32,231 nt of DNA from assembly GCF_011008945.1 (NCBI RefSeq), contig NZ_WYCT01000044.1, forward strand, positions 1 to 32,231, read 5' to 3'. Origin of the DNA: Streptomyces harenosi. Lineage in GTDB: Bacteria > Actinomycetota > Actinomycetes > Streptomycetales > Streptomycetaceae. The position numbers and the translations under genes were made by a program. The stretch's first letter is position 1. Each line of letters starts with the position of its first letter. Under the pieces are notes generated by a model that ran no database searches, was not told the origin of the DNA, and was given only the letters and a program-made list of their open reading frames with translations. Shown piece after piece: positions 15,315-23,152 of the stretch.

Positions 15315-15330
15315 CCGTACGTCGGTACGG
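15315..15330 (-). promoter_or_regulatory. Palindrome in front of the LacI gene
   Basis: CCGTAC-gtcg-GTACGG is a perfect inverted repeat 28 bases upstream of the LacI start. It differs from the GH35 operator, so if it is an operator it may serve another regulator. Confidence 0.35.
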
Positions 15331-15393
15331 CGCTGCGGCTGGACCGCGGCGGGCCGGGCGGCCGGCCGGGTGCGAGCCCAGCATAGGCAGTCG

Positions 15394-15411
15394 CCCGGCG
15401 GCACCGCCGGG
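15394..15411 (-). terminator. Hairpin after GH35
   Basis: 8-bp arms (15394-15401, 15404-15411) with almost no loop, between the GH35 stop and the LacI gene. It may separate the two transcripts. Confidence 0.35.
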
Positions 15412-15445
15412 AGCGGCCCGGGCGGACGGCCGCGCCGTGAGCCGC

Positions 15446-17221
15446 TCAGGACTGGACCGGCCCCAGGTCCGGGGTGTCGGTGAGCAGCGCGCGGGCGTTC
15501 GTGGTGCCGTGCAGCTCCAGCAGCAGGAGCTCGTTGGCGCCCGGGCGCAGCACCGGGGCGGGGACGTAGAGGGTGCGCTGCGGCCCCCGGTTCCAGTAGC
15601 GGCCGAGCGGGAAGCCGTTGAGCCACGCCTGGCCCTTGGTCCAGCCGGGCAGGGCCAGAAAGGCGTCGGCGACCTCTCCCACCTGGAACGTCCCGCGGTG
15701 GAAGGCGGGCGCGGCGGACGTGGCCTGCCCGGCCGGGGCGAACGGGAGCGCCTGCGCCGGGCCGTTCGGGCCGTCCAGCGGCAGCGGGTGGCAGTCCCAG
15801 CCCCGCAGCGCGGTGTCCTCGAACGAGACGGGACCGAGCAGGCCCTTGGGGGTCCCGATGTGCGGCCCGTAGTTGACCCCGCCCATGTTCTCCACCAGCA
15901 CCTCCAGCGTGGCGCCGGGGCGCGGGATCCGCACGGGCAGGGTCTCGTCACGGCGTTCGCGCTCCAGCACACCGGCCGGGGCGCCGTCCACGAAGACCTG
16001 GGCACGGTCGCCGGGCCCGCCCGTGAAGCGGAGCAGACCGTCGCCGGAGCGGGGCACCGAGGTGCGGTACAGCGCGAAGCCGGCGCGCTGCCCGAGCGCG
16101 TGCATCGTCAGCGGCTCCTCGGCGCGCACCGGTGCCCCGAGCACGCTCGCGTGCGGCAGCAGCGGTGCCCGGCGGTCCAGTACCACCTCGGTGGGCGCGA
16201 GTCTGCGGCCGGGGGAGGGGACCGGCTCGTCGGGGACGGGGAGGTGGCGGGCGATCACCTCCCGCAGGGCGTGGTACTTGGGACCGGGGTCGCCCCACTC
16301 GGTGAGCGGTGCGTCGTAGTCGTACGAGGTGACGGTGGGGGCGTAGGCGTGGTGGTGGTTGGCGCCGTTGGTGAAGCCGAAGTTGGTGCCGCCGTGGAAC
16401 ATGTACAGGTTGACGGAGGCCCCGGCGGACAGCAGCCGGTCCAGGTCGGCGGCGGCGTCGGCCGCGGTGCGCACATGGTGCGGGCCGCCCCAGTGGTCGA
16501 ACCAGCCGACCCAGAACTCGGTGCACATCAGCGGGCCTTCGCTCTGGTGGGCGCGCAGACGGGCGAGGGACTGCTCGACGCGGCTGCCGAAGGTCCCGGT
16601 GGCGAGCACGCCCGGCAGGCTGCCCGCCGCCAGGTGGGCCGGGTCGGCCTGGTCGCAGGTGAACAGCAGTTCCTCCACGCCCCGCGCGCGCAACGCGTCG
16701 GCCAGGTGCCGCAGATACGCGGTGTCGTCGCCGTACGCCCCGTACTCGTTCTCCACCTGGACGGCGACGACCGGCCCGCCGGACGCGGCGAAGTGCGGCA
16801 GGAGCGGGGGCAGCAGGAGGTCGAGATAGCGGTCGACGGCGCCGGTGAAGCGGGGGTCGCTGCTGCGCAGCCGGATGTCCGGGTCGGCGGTGAGCCAGGC
16901 CGGCAGCCCGCCTCCGTCCCACTCGGCGCAGATGTAGGGCCCGGGGCGCAGCAGGACGCGCAGCCCCTCCTGCCCGGCCAGCCGCAGATAGCGCGGCAGG
17001 TCCAGCAGCCCGTCGAGGACGAGGGGGCCCTCGGGGTCCGGCTGGTGCAGGTTCCACGGCACGTACGTCTCCACCGTGTTGAGTCCCATGAGCCGTGCCT
17101 TGCGCAGCCGGTCCGCCCACTGCTCCGGGTGGACGCGGAAGTAGTGCAGTGCCCCGGAGACGATGCGGAACGGCTCGCCGTCCAGCAGGAACCCGTCGGA
17201 TGTCGTGGTCAGGGCGGGCAT
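15446..17221 (-). CDS. GH35 beta-galactosidase, cytoplasmic
   Basis: A 591-residue glycoside hydrolase family 35 enzyme, releasing terminal beta-linked galactose with retention of configuration. The N-terminal TIM barrel opens with SGALHYFRVHPEQWADRL; the acid/base is Glu159 in VQVENEYG and the nucleophile is Glu235 in MCTEFWVGWFDHWG. MFHGGTNFGFTNGA is another strong family motif. Beta-domains follow, ending with the jelly-roll segment KGQAWLNGFPLGRYWNRGPQRTLYVP. No signal peptide is present, so the substrate must be imported. The start at 17221 has AAGGGAAG 7 bases upstream. Transcription starts behind a palindromic operator, and a LacI gene follows. Confidence 0.95.
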   Translation of the reverse strand: MPALTTTSDGFLLDGEPFRIVSGALHYFRVHPEQWADRLRKARLMGLNTVETYVPWNLHQPDPEGPLVLDGLLDLPRYLRLAGQEGLRVLLRPGPYICAEWDGGGLPAWLTADPDIRLRSSDPRFTGAVDRYLDLLLPPLLPHFAASGGPVVAVQVENEYGAYGDDTAYLRHLADALRARGVEELLFTCDQADPAHLAAGSLPGVLATGTFGSRVEQSLARLRAHQSEGPLMCTEFWVGWFDHWGGPHHVRTAADAAADLDRLLSAGASVNLYMFHGGTNFGFTNGANHHHAYAPTVTSYDYDAPLTEWGDPGPKYHALREVIARHLPVPDEPVPSPGRRLAPTEVVLDRRAPLLPHASVLGAPVRAEEPLTMHALGQRAGFALYRTSVPRSGDGLLRFTGGPGDRAQVFVDGAPAGVLERERRDETLPVRIPRPGATLEVLVENMGGVNYGPHIGTPKGLLGPVSFEDTALRGWDCHPLPLDGPNGPAQALPFAPAGQATSAAPAFHRGTFQVGEVADAFLALPGWTKGQAWLNGFPLGRYWNRGPQRTLYVPAPVLRPGANELLLLELHGTTNARALLTDTPDLGPVQS

Positions 17222-17364
17222 GGGGCGCTTCCCTTCGGATCGGTGCGGGCGGGGGCGGTACGGCCGCCCGGGACCGGCCCGGCGGCCGGTCGTGCGGACA
17301 CGCGCGGACTGCGCGGGGAGGCCCGCTGGTCGGCGGGCGGGGACTGGAAGCACGGGCGAGGGGG

Positions 17365-17406
17365 GGTGTTACCGGTAACTGTTACCGGTAACACCAGTCG
17401 GGTCAA
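17365..17406 (-). promoter_or_regulatory. Double palindromic LacI-type operator and GH35 promoter
   Basis: Two copies of the 12-bp palindrome GTTACCGGTAAC (17368-17379 and 17381-17392) sit one base apart, and flanking GGT/ACC makes 17365-17395 a 31-bp palindrome. On the minus strand TTGACC (17406-17401) is followed by TAACAG or AACAGT after 16-17 bases, so the operator covers the likely promoter. Repression by the adjacent LacI protein is the simplest reading. Confidence 0.75.
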
Positions 17407-17758
17407 GAGTCCCGCCGGAAGGCCGTGCCCCGGGCGAGCGCACAGCGGGCCGGGCGGCATGGGACGGGTGCGCCCGGCCGGGTGAGCGGCGCCCCCACCG
17501 CGCGGTCCGCGTGAGGCACCGCCCGGAGCGCCCGGGGCGTGGGCCGGTCCGGCTGCGGGAACGTACGCGCCGCCGGGCTCCCGGCCCGGGTGCGCGGCGC
17601 TCGCCCCCCGGGCAGGATTGCGGCCCGGGCCACCGGGTACGCGAGGCAGGACCGCGTCCGGACCGATCGACACCACCATCTTCCGGGCGGGCCGAACGAG
17701 CGCGCCCCGGCCGGTCTGACCCGGCGGGCCGCGCGACCGCCGCTACCAGGGATTCACC
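17407..17758. other. Gene-free interval
   Basis: I see no gene, clear promoter or repeat in this 352-base stretch between the GH35 promoter and the SseB-like gene. It must hold the promoter of the latter. Confidence 0.5.
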
Positions 17759-18160
17759 ATGGACACACCCGCGAACGACAACACCGCCACGCCCGCCCAG
17801 CGCGCGCTGGACGCACTCGCCGAGAACACCGAGGACACCGCGGCGCTGGACACGCTCGCGAGCAGCGACGTGCTCGTGCCCGTCCCCGACGACGCCGCCG
17901 ACGAGGACGCCACCAACCCGGCGATCGTGGCGCTCCCCGTGCTGGAGCAGCCGGGCGGCGGACAGGTCGTGCCCGTCTTCACCTCCGAGCTGGAGATGTC
18001 CGAGCTGCTGCCCTTCGTCTCCCGCTACCGGCTGGTGCCGCTGGGCGCCCTGGCCGCCCACTGGCCCGCCGACGACCTGTCCCTGGCCATCGACGCCAGT
18101 TCGGACCACCGGCTCACCCTCACCTCCGAGGGCGTCCGCACCCTGCTGGCCCGCCCGTAA
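17759..18160 (+). CDS. SseB-like N-terminal domain protein
   Basis: A 133-residue acidic, soluble protein matching the N-terminal domain of SseB family proteins: RALDALAENTEDTAALDTLASSDVLVPVP, then IVALPVLEQPGGGQVVPVFTSELEMSELLP and LSLAIDASSDHRLTLTSEGVRTLL. Such proteins are common in actinobacteria and have no established function; the SseB name comes from a different enterobacterial context. No signal peptide or membrane segment is seen. The ATG has AGGGA 7-8 bases upstream. It stands alone, convergent with the amidohydrolase gene. Confidence 0.82.
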   Translation: MDTPANDNTATPAQRALDALAENTEDTAALDTLASSDVLVPVPDDAADEDATNPAIVALPVLEQPGGGQVVPVFTSELEMSELLPFVSRYRLVPLGALAAHWPADDLSLAIDASSDHRLTLTSEGVRTLLARP

Positions 18161-18224
18161 CGAGGGCGCGGACCGCCGGCGCCGCAGCGCGCGGCGCCGC
18201 TCCACACCGCGGTGCCGCCGCCAC

Positions 18225-18271
18225 CGGCCGGTGCCTGCGTGATCCGGCCGGGACCACACAGGCACCGGCCG
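18225..18271. terminator. Bidirectional terminator between SseB-like and amidohydrolase genes
   Basis: Perfect 13-bp stem (18225-18237 with 18259-18271) and a 21-base loop in a convergent gap. Confidence 0.65.
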
Positions 18272-18317
18272 TCGGCTCACGCCCGGGCCGGGGCGGCGCC
18301 CTTCCGCCCGTGGTACC

Positions 18318-19943
18318 TCACAGGGCCGCGTCGCGGTGGGTCGGACGGCCGTCGAGGACGGTCAGCAGCACCGGCAGCTCCGCCAGCTCGGTGGCCGGGA
18401 CGGTGAGCGGGTCGTCGGCGAGCACCGTCAGGTCGGCGCGGTGGCCGACGGCGATCCGGCCGGCGATCCGCTCCTCGCCCGCCGCGTAGGCCGCGTTGAC
18501 GGTCATGCCCCGCAGCGCCTCCAGCGCGGTCAGCGCCTGCTCGGGGCCGTGCGGCGCCCGGGTCAGGTCGCGGGTCGGCCGGCGGTGGCGGGCGCCCGCC
18601 ATGACACCCAGCGGCGGGTAGGGCGCGATGGGCCAGTCCGAACCGAGGACCACGACCGCGCCGGAGTCGTGCAGGTCGCGGCAGCGCCAGGCGCGCGCGG
18701 CGCGCTCCTCGCCCAGGCGGCGGGACCAGTTGTCGGTGTGGTCGGCGCGGGTGAAGTCGCAGCAGTGGGTGGGCTGCATGGAGGCGACGACGCCGAGGGC
18801 GGCGAACCGGCGCAGGGTGTCGTCGGGGACGGTCTCGATGTGCTCGATCCGGTGGCGCACCCCGTTCGCGTCGCCGGCCTGCGCCTTCTCCACCGCGTCG
18901 AGGGCATGGCGTACGGCGGCGTCGCCGATCGCGTGGGTGGCCGTGGGCACCCCGGCCCGGTGGAGCGTGCCGACGACGCGCGTGTACTCCTCGGGGTCGG
19001 GCCAGAAGGCGTGCGTGGACTCGCCGTGGCAGTCCGGGCGTTCCAGCCAGGCGGTGCCGTTGTCGACGGTGCCGTCCATGAAGATCTTGACGCCGGCGGT
19101 CCGCCACAGCGCGCCGCCCGTCCCCTGCTGCCCGATGAGCGCGCGCAGGCCGTCCTCATCGGTGCCGGGCTGGCACCAGGGGGCGACCCGCAGCCGCAGC
19201 GGCAACCGGCCGGCCGCGTCGAGTTCGGCGTAGAAGGCGAGGCTGTCGCCGTTCGCGTCCATGACGTGGCCGCCGGTCAGGCCCGTGGCGGCCATGGCAC
19301 GCAGCGCGGCGGCGAGCCGCTCGCGGCGCTCCTCGCGGGTGGGCCGCGGTGCGACGCGCTCCACCAGCTCACAGGCGGCGTCCTCCAGGAGCAGGCCCGT
19401 GGGCCGGCCGTCGGCGTCGCACACCACCTCGGCCGTGGCCTGGTCGAAGGTGCGCGGCCCGTCCACCCCGGCGAGTTCCAGCGCACGCCGGCTGGCGAGC
19501 ATGGAGTGGGCGTCGAACAGCAGCAGCAGCGCCGGTATCCCGTCGAGCACCGGGTCGAGGGGGGCGATGCCGACGGGACCCCCGCCGAAGACGTTGGGGT
19601 CCAGGCCCCAGCCCTGGAGCCATGCGCCGGGGGCCAGGTCCCGCACCGCGCGGGCCAGCGCCTCGCGCACCTGGTCCAGGTCGCCGCAGCCCGACAGGTC
19701 CAGGCCGTGGGTCAGTTCGGCACCGGTGACGGGGTGGACGTGGCCGTCGACCAGGCCGGGCGTCACCACGGCTCCGCCCAGGTCGATCACCGTGGTCGAG
19801 GCGTCCGCGAGCGCGCGGATCTCCCGGTCGTCGCCGAGAGCGGTGATCCGTCCGCCCGCCGCCGCCAGCGCGGTCTGCGGCAGGAACGCGCCGGTGGCCG
19901 GGTCGAGCAGACGGGCCGAGAGGAGGATGAGGGAGGTGCGCAC
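18318..19943 (-). CDS. Amidohydrolase (Amidohydro_3 / YtcJ type)
   Basis: A 541-residue metal-dependent hydrolase related to YtcJ and N-substituted formamide deformylase (a family of about 540-550 residues). Metal and active-site motifs are GLVDGHVHP near residue 68, GVKIFMDGTVDNGTAWL mid-protein, THAIGDAAVRHALD, HRIEHIE and GSDWPIAP; the C-terminus has the usual GRIAVGHRADLTVL. The GTG at 19943 is the start because AAGGAG lies 5 bases before it. It follows the tetR gene by 20 bases, so the two form an operon, and an NCS1 permease is divergent. The substrate is unknown; an N-acyl, formamide or cyclic amide compound imported by the permease is a reasonable guess. Confidence 0.85.
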   Translation of the reverse strand: MRTSLILLSARLLDPATGAFLPQTALAAAGGRITALGDDREIRALADASTTVIDLGGAVVTPGLVDGHVHPVTGAELTHGLDLSGCGDLDQVREALARAVRDLAPGAWLQGWGLDPNVFGGGPVGIAPLDPVLDGIPALLLLFDAHSMLASRRALELAGVDGPRTFDQATAEVVCDADGRPTGLLLEDAACELVERVAPRPTREERRERLAAALRAMAATGLTGGHVMDANGDSLAFYAELDAAGRLPLRLRVAPWCQPGTDEDGLRALIGQQGTGGALWRTAGVKIFMDGTVDNGTAWLERPDCHGESTHAFWPDPEEYTRVVGTLHRAGVPTATHAIGDAAVRHALDAVEKAQAGDANGVRHRIEHIETVPDDTLRRFAALGVVASMQPTHCCDFTRADHTDNWSRRLGEERAARAWRCRDLHDSGAVVVLGSDWPIAPYPPLGVMAGARHRRPTRDLTRAPHGPEQALTALEALRGMTVNAAYAAGEERIAGRIAVGHRADLTVLADDPLTVPATELAELPVLLTVLDGRPTHRDAAL

Positions 19944-19963
19944 ACGGGCTCCTTGGGAGGGGG

Positions 19964-20605
19964 TCACTTCGGGGCGGCGGCGGTCAGGGTGCCCGGCGGC
20001 AGCCCGAGTTCGCGTTCGGCGGTGGTGGCGGGCATGAGCCGCACCTCGGGCGGGTCGTCCGCGGTGTCGGCGCTGTTGACGAGCATGCCGAGACCGTCGA
20101 GGACGACCAGGATCCGGATGGCCGCCAGCACCGGCTCCTCGGTGCGGAACTCCCCGCGGGCGACGCCGTCGCGGACGAGCCCGACGAGCCGCTCGCGCCA
20201 GGACGCCTCCTGCGCGGCGACCCGCTCGCGCAGGGCGGGCCGGTAGCGGCTGAGGTGCCGGGCGTTGAGCCACAGCCGGCTGATGTCGTCGTAGGCCGCA
20301 CCGGACGTCAGGGCGAGGAACCGGGCCAGGTGCCGGGTCGGCGTGGCCCCGCCCCGGTCGGCCGGGAGGAGTTCGTCGAGCTCGGCCGCGGCGGCGTGGC
20401 CGAACGCCTCGGCCACCAGGTCCTCCACCGCCGGGAAGTAGTGGCTGATCAGTCCGGGCCGGACGCCCAGCTCGTCGGCGATCCGCCGCAGCGTGATGCA
20501 CTCCAGTCCCTCGGCCAACGCCACGACAGCGGCGGTCGCAACGATTTCCGCACGTCTGGCGGCTGGAGATTTGCGGATTCGCTTGTTCGGAACGCTTGAC
20601 GGCAT
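19964..20605 (-). CDS. TetR family regulator
   Basis: A 213-residue TetR regulator. The helix-turn-helix spans about residues 20-60: RRAEIVATAAVVALAEG, then ITLRRIADELGVRPGLISHYF. The BetI-like C-terminal ligand domain includes WLNARHLSRYRPALRERVAAQEASWRERL. I place the start at ATG 20605. There is no ribosome site, but TTGCTT (20641-20636), 17 bases, TAGCAT (20618-20613) and then 7 bases lead straight to this ATG, so the mRNA is probably leaderless. It is co-transcribed with the amidohydrolase and its promoter overlaps that of the NCS1 permease, so it probably controls all three genes and itself. Confidence 0.9.
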   Translation of the reverse strand: MPSSVPNKRIRKSPAARRAEIVATAAVVALAEGLECITLRRIADELGVRPGLISHYFPAVEDLVAEAFGHAAAAELDELLPADRGGATPTRHLARFLALTSGAAYDDISRLWLNARHLSRYRPALRERVAAQEASWRERLVGLVRDGVARGEFRTEEPVLAAIRILVVLDGLGMLVNSADTADDPPEVRLMPATTAERELGLPPGTLTAAAPK

Positions 20606-20641
20606 GGAATCGATGCTATTGAGTGTGCGACCAACAAGCAA
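20596..20641. promoter_or_regulatory. Overlapping divergent promoters of tetR and the NCS1 permease
   Basis: Minus strand: TTGCTT (20641-20636) - 17 bases - TAGCAT (20618-20613). Plus strand: TTGACG (20596-20601) - 17 bases - TTGAGT (20619-20624). The -10 hexamers abut and each promoter lies within the other, so the two polymerases should exclude each other. No clear TetR palindrome was found besides GTTCGGAAC (20585-20593). Confidence 0.55.
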
Positions 20642-20673
20642 GCAGGTGGGTTACCAGCACCGGAGGGGGCCTC

Positions 20674-22110
20674 ATGGCGTCCACGATTCCCGACCCGTGT
20701 CCCGGCACCGGCGCCGCCCGCCCGGAGGCGCCGCCCGCGCGGGACCGGGCGGTCCGCATCGAGGCGCACGGCATCGACCACATCCCCGAACAGGAGCGCC
20801 ACGGCCATCCGCGACGGCTCTTCTCCGTCTGGGCGGCGGCCAACGTCAACTACCTCAGCCTGGTCATAGGCGGCGCCCTGGTCCTCATGGGCCTGACGCT
20901 CCGGCAGGCCCTCGCCGTGATCGTGGTGGGGAACCTGTTCTGGGTGCTCACCGGGCTGCTCGCGGTCTCCGGCCCGGCCGCCGGCGCCCCGAGCGAGGTG
21001 ATCACCCGCGCGATGTACGGAGTCCGGGGCAACCGCGTGAACAACGCGGTCGTCGGCTGGATGATCTCCGTCTGCTACTTCGCCCTCAACCTGGCCGCCG
21101 CGGCGACCGCCGCCTTCTCGCTCGTCGAGATGACCGGCATCACGGCGGGCACCGGCGTCAAGGCCGCCGTGGTGGTGGTCATCGCCGCCCTCACCCTGGC
21201 CATCGGCGTCTACGGCCACGGCATGATCATGAAGCTGTACCTCCCGGTCACCCTGGTCCTCACCGCCGCCTTCACCGTCGTGGCCTGCTGCGTGCTCACC
21301 CACGCCGACTTCGCCCACACGCCGGCCGAGCCGCTCACCGGCACCGGCCTGTGGGCGGTCCTGCTCGCCGGTGTCACCCTCGTGGGCGCCGGGCCGCTGT
21401 CGTACACCACCAGCGCGGACTTCTCCCGCTATCTGCCGCGCACCACGTCCGCGACGGCGATCGCCGGCTGGACCGCCCTGGGCGGTTTCGTCCCGAGCGT
21501 CGCCGTGTGCTCCCTGGGCGCCCTCGCCGCGACCGCCGTCGACATGACCGACCCCCAGGCCGGGCTCCAGCCGATCCTGCCCGGCTGGTTCCACCCGGTG
21601 TTCCTGCTCGCCCTGGTCCTGGGCACCATCGCCATCAACGCCCTGACCGCCTACAGCGCGGGTCTCGCCCTCCAGGCCGTGGGCATCCGCATCCGCCGTT
21701 CCCTCAGCGTGATCGCCGACGGCGTCGCCGCCGTCTCCCTCACCCTCTACGGGCTGCTCGTCTCCGACTTCCTCGACACCGTCAGCAATGTCCTCCAGCT
21801 CACCGTCGTCCTCCTCGGGCCCGCCATGGCCGTGTACGCCACGGACATCGCGCTGCGCCGCAACCGCTACGACGGGCCCGCCCTGATGGACGAGACTCCC
21901 GGCAGCCCCTTCTGGTACAGCGCGGGCGTCAGCCGGGCGGGCGCCCTGGCCCTCACCGGAGGCGTGAGTGCGGCGGCCCTGTGCGTCGACACGCTCTACA
22001 CCGGCCCGGTGGCCGGGGCGCTGGGCGGCCTGGACCTCTCCCTCCCCGCGGGCATGGCCGTCGCCTCGGCGCTCTACGCGCTCCTCGCGCGCGTGGACCG
22101 GGCTCACTGA
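20674..22110 (+). CDS. NCS1 family nucleobase/cytosine permease
   Basis: A 478-residue membrane transporter of the nucleobase:cation symporter-1 family (cytosine, purine, allantoin, hydantoin and thiamine-type substrates). A hydrophilic N-terminus ends with the family-typical GIDHIPEQERHGHPRRLFSVWAAANVNYLSLVIGG; about 12 hydrophobic segments follow, including VVGNLFWVLTGLLAV and AVVVVIAALTLAIGVYG, with GPLSYTTSADFSRYLPR between helices. The ATG at 20674 has GGAGGGGG 5 bases upstream. It is divergent from tetR and the amidohydrolase, suggesting import of the amidohydrolase substrate. Substrate specificity cannot be read from sequence. Confidence 0.92.
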   Translation: MASTIPDPCPGTGAARPEAPPARDRAVRIEAHGIDHIPEQERHGHPRRLFSVWAAANVNYLSLVIGGALVLMGLTLRQALAVIVVGNLFWVLTGLLAVSGPAAGAPSEVITRAMYGVRGNRVNNAVVGWMISVCYFALNLAAAATAAFSLVEMTGITAGTGVKAAVVVVIAALTLAIGVYGHGMIMKLYLPVTLVLTAAFTVVACCVLTHADFAHTPAEPLTGTGLWAVLLAGVTLVGAGPLSYTTSADFSRYLPRTTSATAIAGWTALGGFVPSVAVCSLGALAATAVDMTDPQAGLQPILPGWFHPVFLLALVLGTIAINALTAYSAGLALQAVGIRIRRSLSVIADGVAAVSLTLYGLLVSDFLDTVSNVLQLTVVLLGPAMAVYATDIALRRNRYDGPALMDETPGSPFWYSAGVSRAGALALTGGVSAAALCVDTLYTGPVAGALGGLDLSLPAGMAVASALYALLARVDRAH

Positions 22111-22209
22111 TCAGGCGCCGCGGCGGTGGCCGTGCCCGTCCGCGCGACGGCGGTGCCTCCCCTTCGCGAGAGGCCGGGACGTCCCCGGGGGCGCCGCGGA
22201 CGCGAGCGG

Positions 22210-22620
22210 TCAGGCCGGCCCGGGCGTGTCCCGGCCGCCCAGCATGCGCTCCAGCACGGCGCGTTGCAGGGGCAGCACCTCGGCGTGCAGGTCACGGCCC
22301 CGCTGGGTCAGGGCGACCCACACGCCACGCCGGTCCTCGGCGCAGATGGACCGCTCCACCAAACCGTCCTTCTCCAGCCGGGCGATCAGCCGGGACAGCG
22401 CGCTCTGGCTGAGGTGGACCTGCCCGACCAGGTTCTGCACCCGGCACTGGTCGCCCTCCCCGGGGGCGGCGGACGCGAGGATGTCGAGCACTTCGAAGTC
22501 GCTCGCGCCCAGGCCGTGCGGGTGCAGCACGCGATCGATCTCGCACATCGTGCGCGCGTGCACCGTCAGGATCTCCCGCCACCGTTCCTCGAGCCCGGAA
22601 CCGGCCGTCTTGGCTGCCAT
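22210..22620 (-). CDS. MarR family regulator
   Basis: A 136-residue MarR-type winged-helix regulator: VLHPHGLGASDFEVLDILA leads into the DNA-binding core VQNLVGQVHLSQSALSRLIARLEKDGLVER and the wing SICAEDRRGVWVALTQRG. The start at ATG 22620 has no ribosome site; TACCGT (22632-22627) ends 6 bases before it, so a leaderless transcript is likely, although no good -35 is seen. It is convergent with the NCS1 permease and follows merR on the same strand by 43 bases. The target is unknown; the upstream repeats suggest autoregulation. Confidence 0.92.
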   Translation of the reverse strand: MAAKTAGSGLEERWREILTVHARTMCEIDRVLHPHGLGASDFEVLDILASAAPGEGDQCRVQNLVGQVHLSQSALSRLIARLEKDGLVERSICAEDRRGVWVALTQRGRDLHAEVLPLQRAVLERMLGGRDTPGPA

Positions 22621-22650
22621 GGATGCACGGTAACACCGCCCGGCACCTTC

Positions 22651-22679
22651 CTTGAGCATGCAACTAGTGCGCGTGCAAG
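22651..22679 (-). promoter_or_regulatory. Tandem sites in front of marR
   Basis: GCRTGCAA occurs twice (22656-22663 and 22671-22678), 15 bases apart, within an imperfect inverted repeat starting CTTG and ending CAAG. It overlaps the last codons of merR. It is a candidate MarR operator. Confidence 0.4.
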
Positions 22680-23116
22680 GAACCGCCCACCTGGACGGCC
22701 GCGTCCCGCGGACCGGTGACCGCGCCGCGGAAGTGCGGGCAGGCGGTGAGCTCCTCGTGCCCGCACTCCAGCGCGCACTCGACCAGCGCCAGCGCGGTCC
22801 GGGCGGCGGCGATCCGCTCCCGCAGGGCCTGCGCCTCCCCGCGCAGCAGCGCCTGGCGTGCCCGAGCGCCACCGGCTCCCAGCAGGGCGCGCAGGGTGTC
22901 CAGCGACAGCCCCGCCGCCTTCCCGCGCAGGACGACCGCCACCCGCACCGCGTCGGCCTCGCCGTAGCGCCGCCGCCCCGCGGGGTCCCGCGCCGGGGAC
23001 AGCAGGCCGACCGACTCCCAGTGCCGCAGCACGTGCGGTGCCAGTCCGCAGCGGGCCGCGAAGGCCCCGATGCCCAGGGGCGCGCCCCACGGGTCCGGTC
23101 GCTCGGTTGACTTCAT
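22664..23116 (-). CDS. MerR family regulator
   Basis: A 150-residue MerR-type regulator. The N-terminal winged helix reads LGIGAFAARCGLAPHVLRHWESVGLLSPARDPAGRRRYGEADAVRV (about residues 14-60); a dimerisation helix follows (ALLRGEAQALRERIAAARTALALVECALE) and the short C-terminus holds CGHEELTACPHFRG, with Cys and His residues that might sense a metal or oxidant. The ATG at 23116 has no ribosome site; TTGGTC (23152-23147), 18 bases, CTTAAT (23128-23123) and then 6 bases lead to the ATG, so a leaderless mRNA is likely. It is divergent from the methyltransferase gene with only 28 bases between start codons. The inducer is unknown. Confidence 0.9.
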   Translation of the reverse strand: MKSTERPDPWGAPLGIGAFAARCGLAPHVLRHWESVGLLSPARDPAGRRRYGEADAVRVAVVLRGKAAGLSLDTLRALLGAGGARARQALLRGEAQALRERIAAARTALALVECALECGHEELTACPHFRGAVTGPRDAAVQVGGSLHAH

Positions 23117-23152
23117 GCCGACATTAAGTCGCAGTCTCCTGCCCATGACCAA
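23107..23152. promoter_or_regulatory. MerR-type promoter of the methyltransferase, overlapping the merR promoter
   Basis: TTGACT (23107-23112) and CAGTCT (23132-23137) are 19 bases apart, the long spacing typical of MerR-activated promoters. The near-palindrome CGACATTAAGTCG (23119-23131) lies in the spacer. Transcription would begin at about 23144-23145, the methyltransferase ATG. The merR promoter lies on the other strand within the same bases. Confidence 0.55.

Noticed and set aside
14036..17485. Open plus-strand frame of over 1,100 codons opposite LacI and GH35
   Set aside because: The composition is Gly/Arg/Ala-rich with no domain; the minus-strand genes carry complete motifs and ribosome sites.
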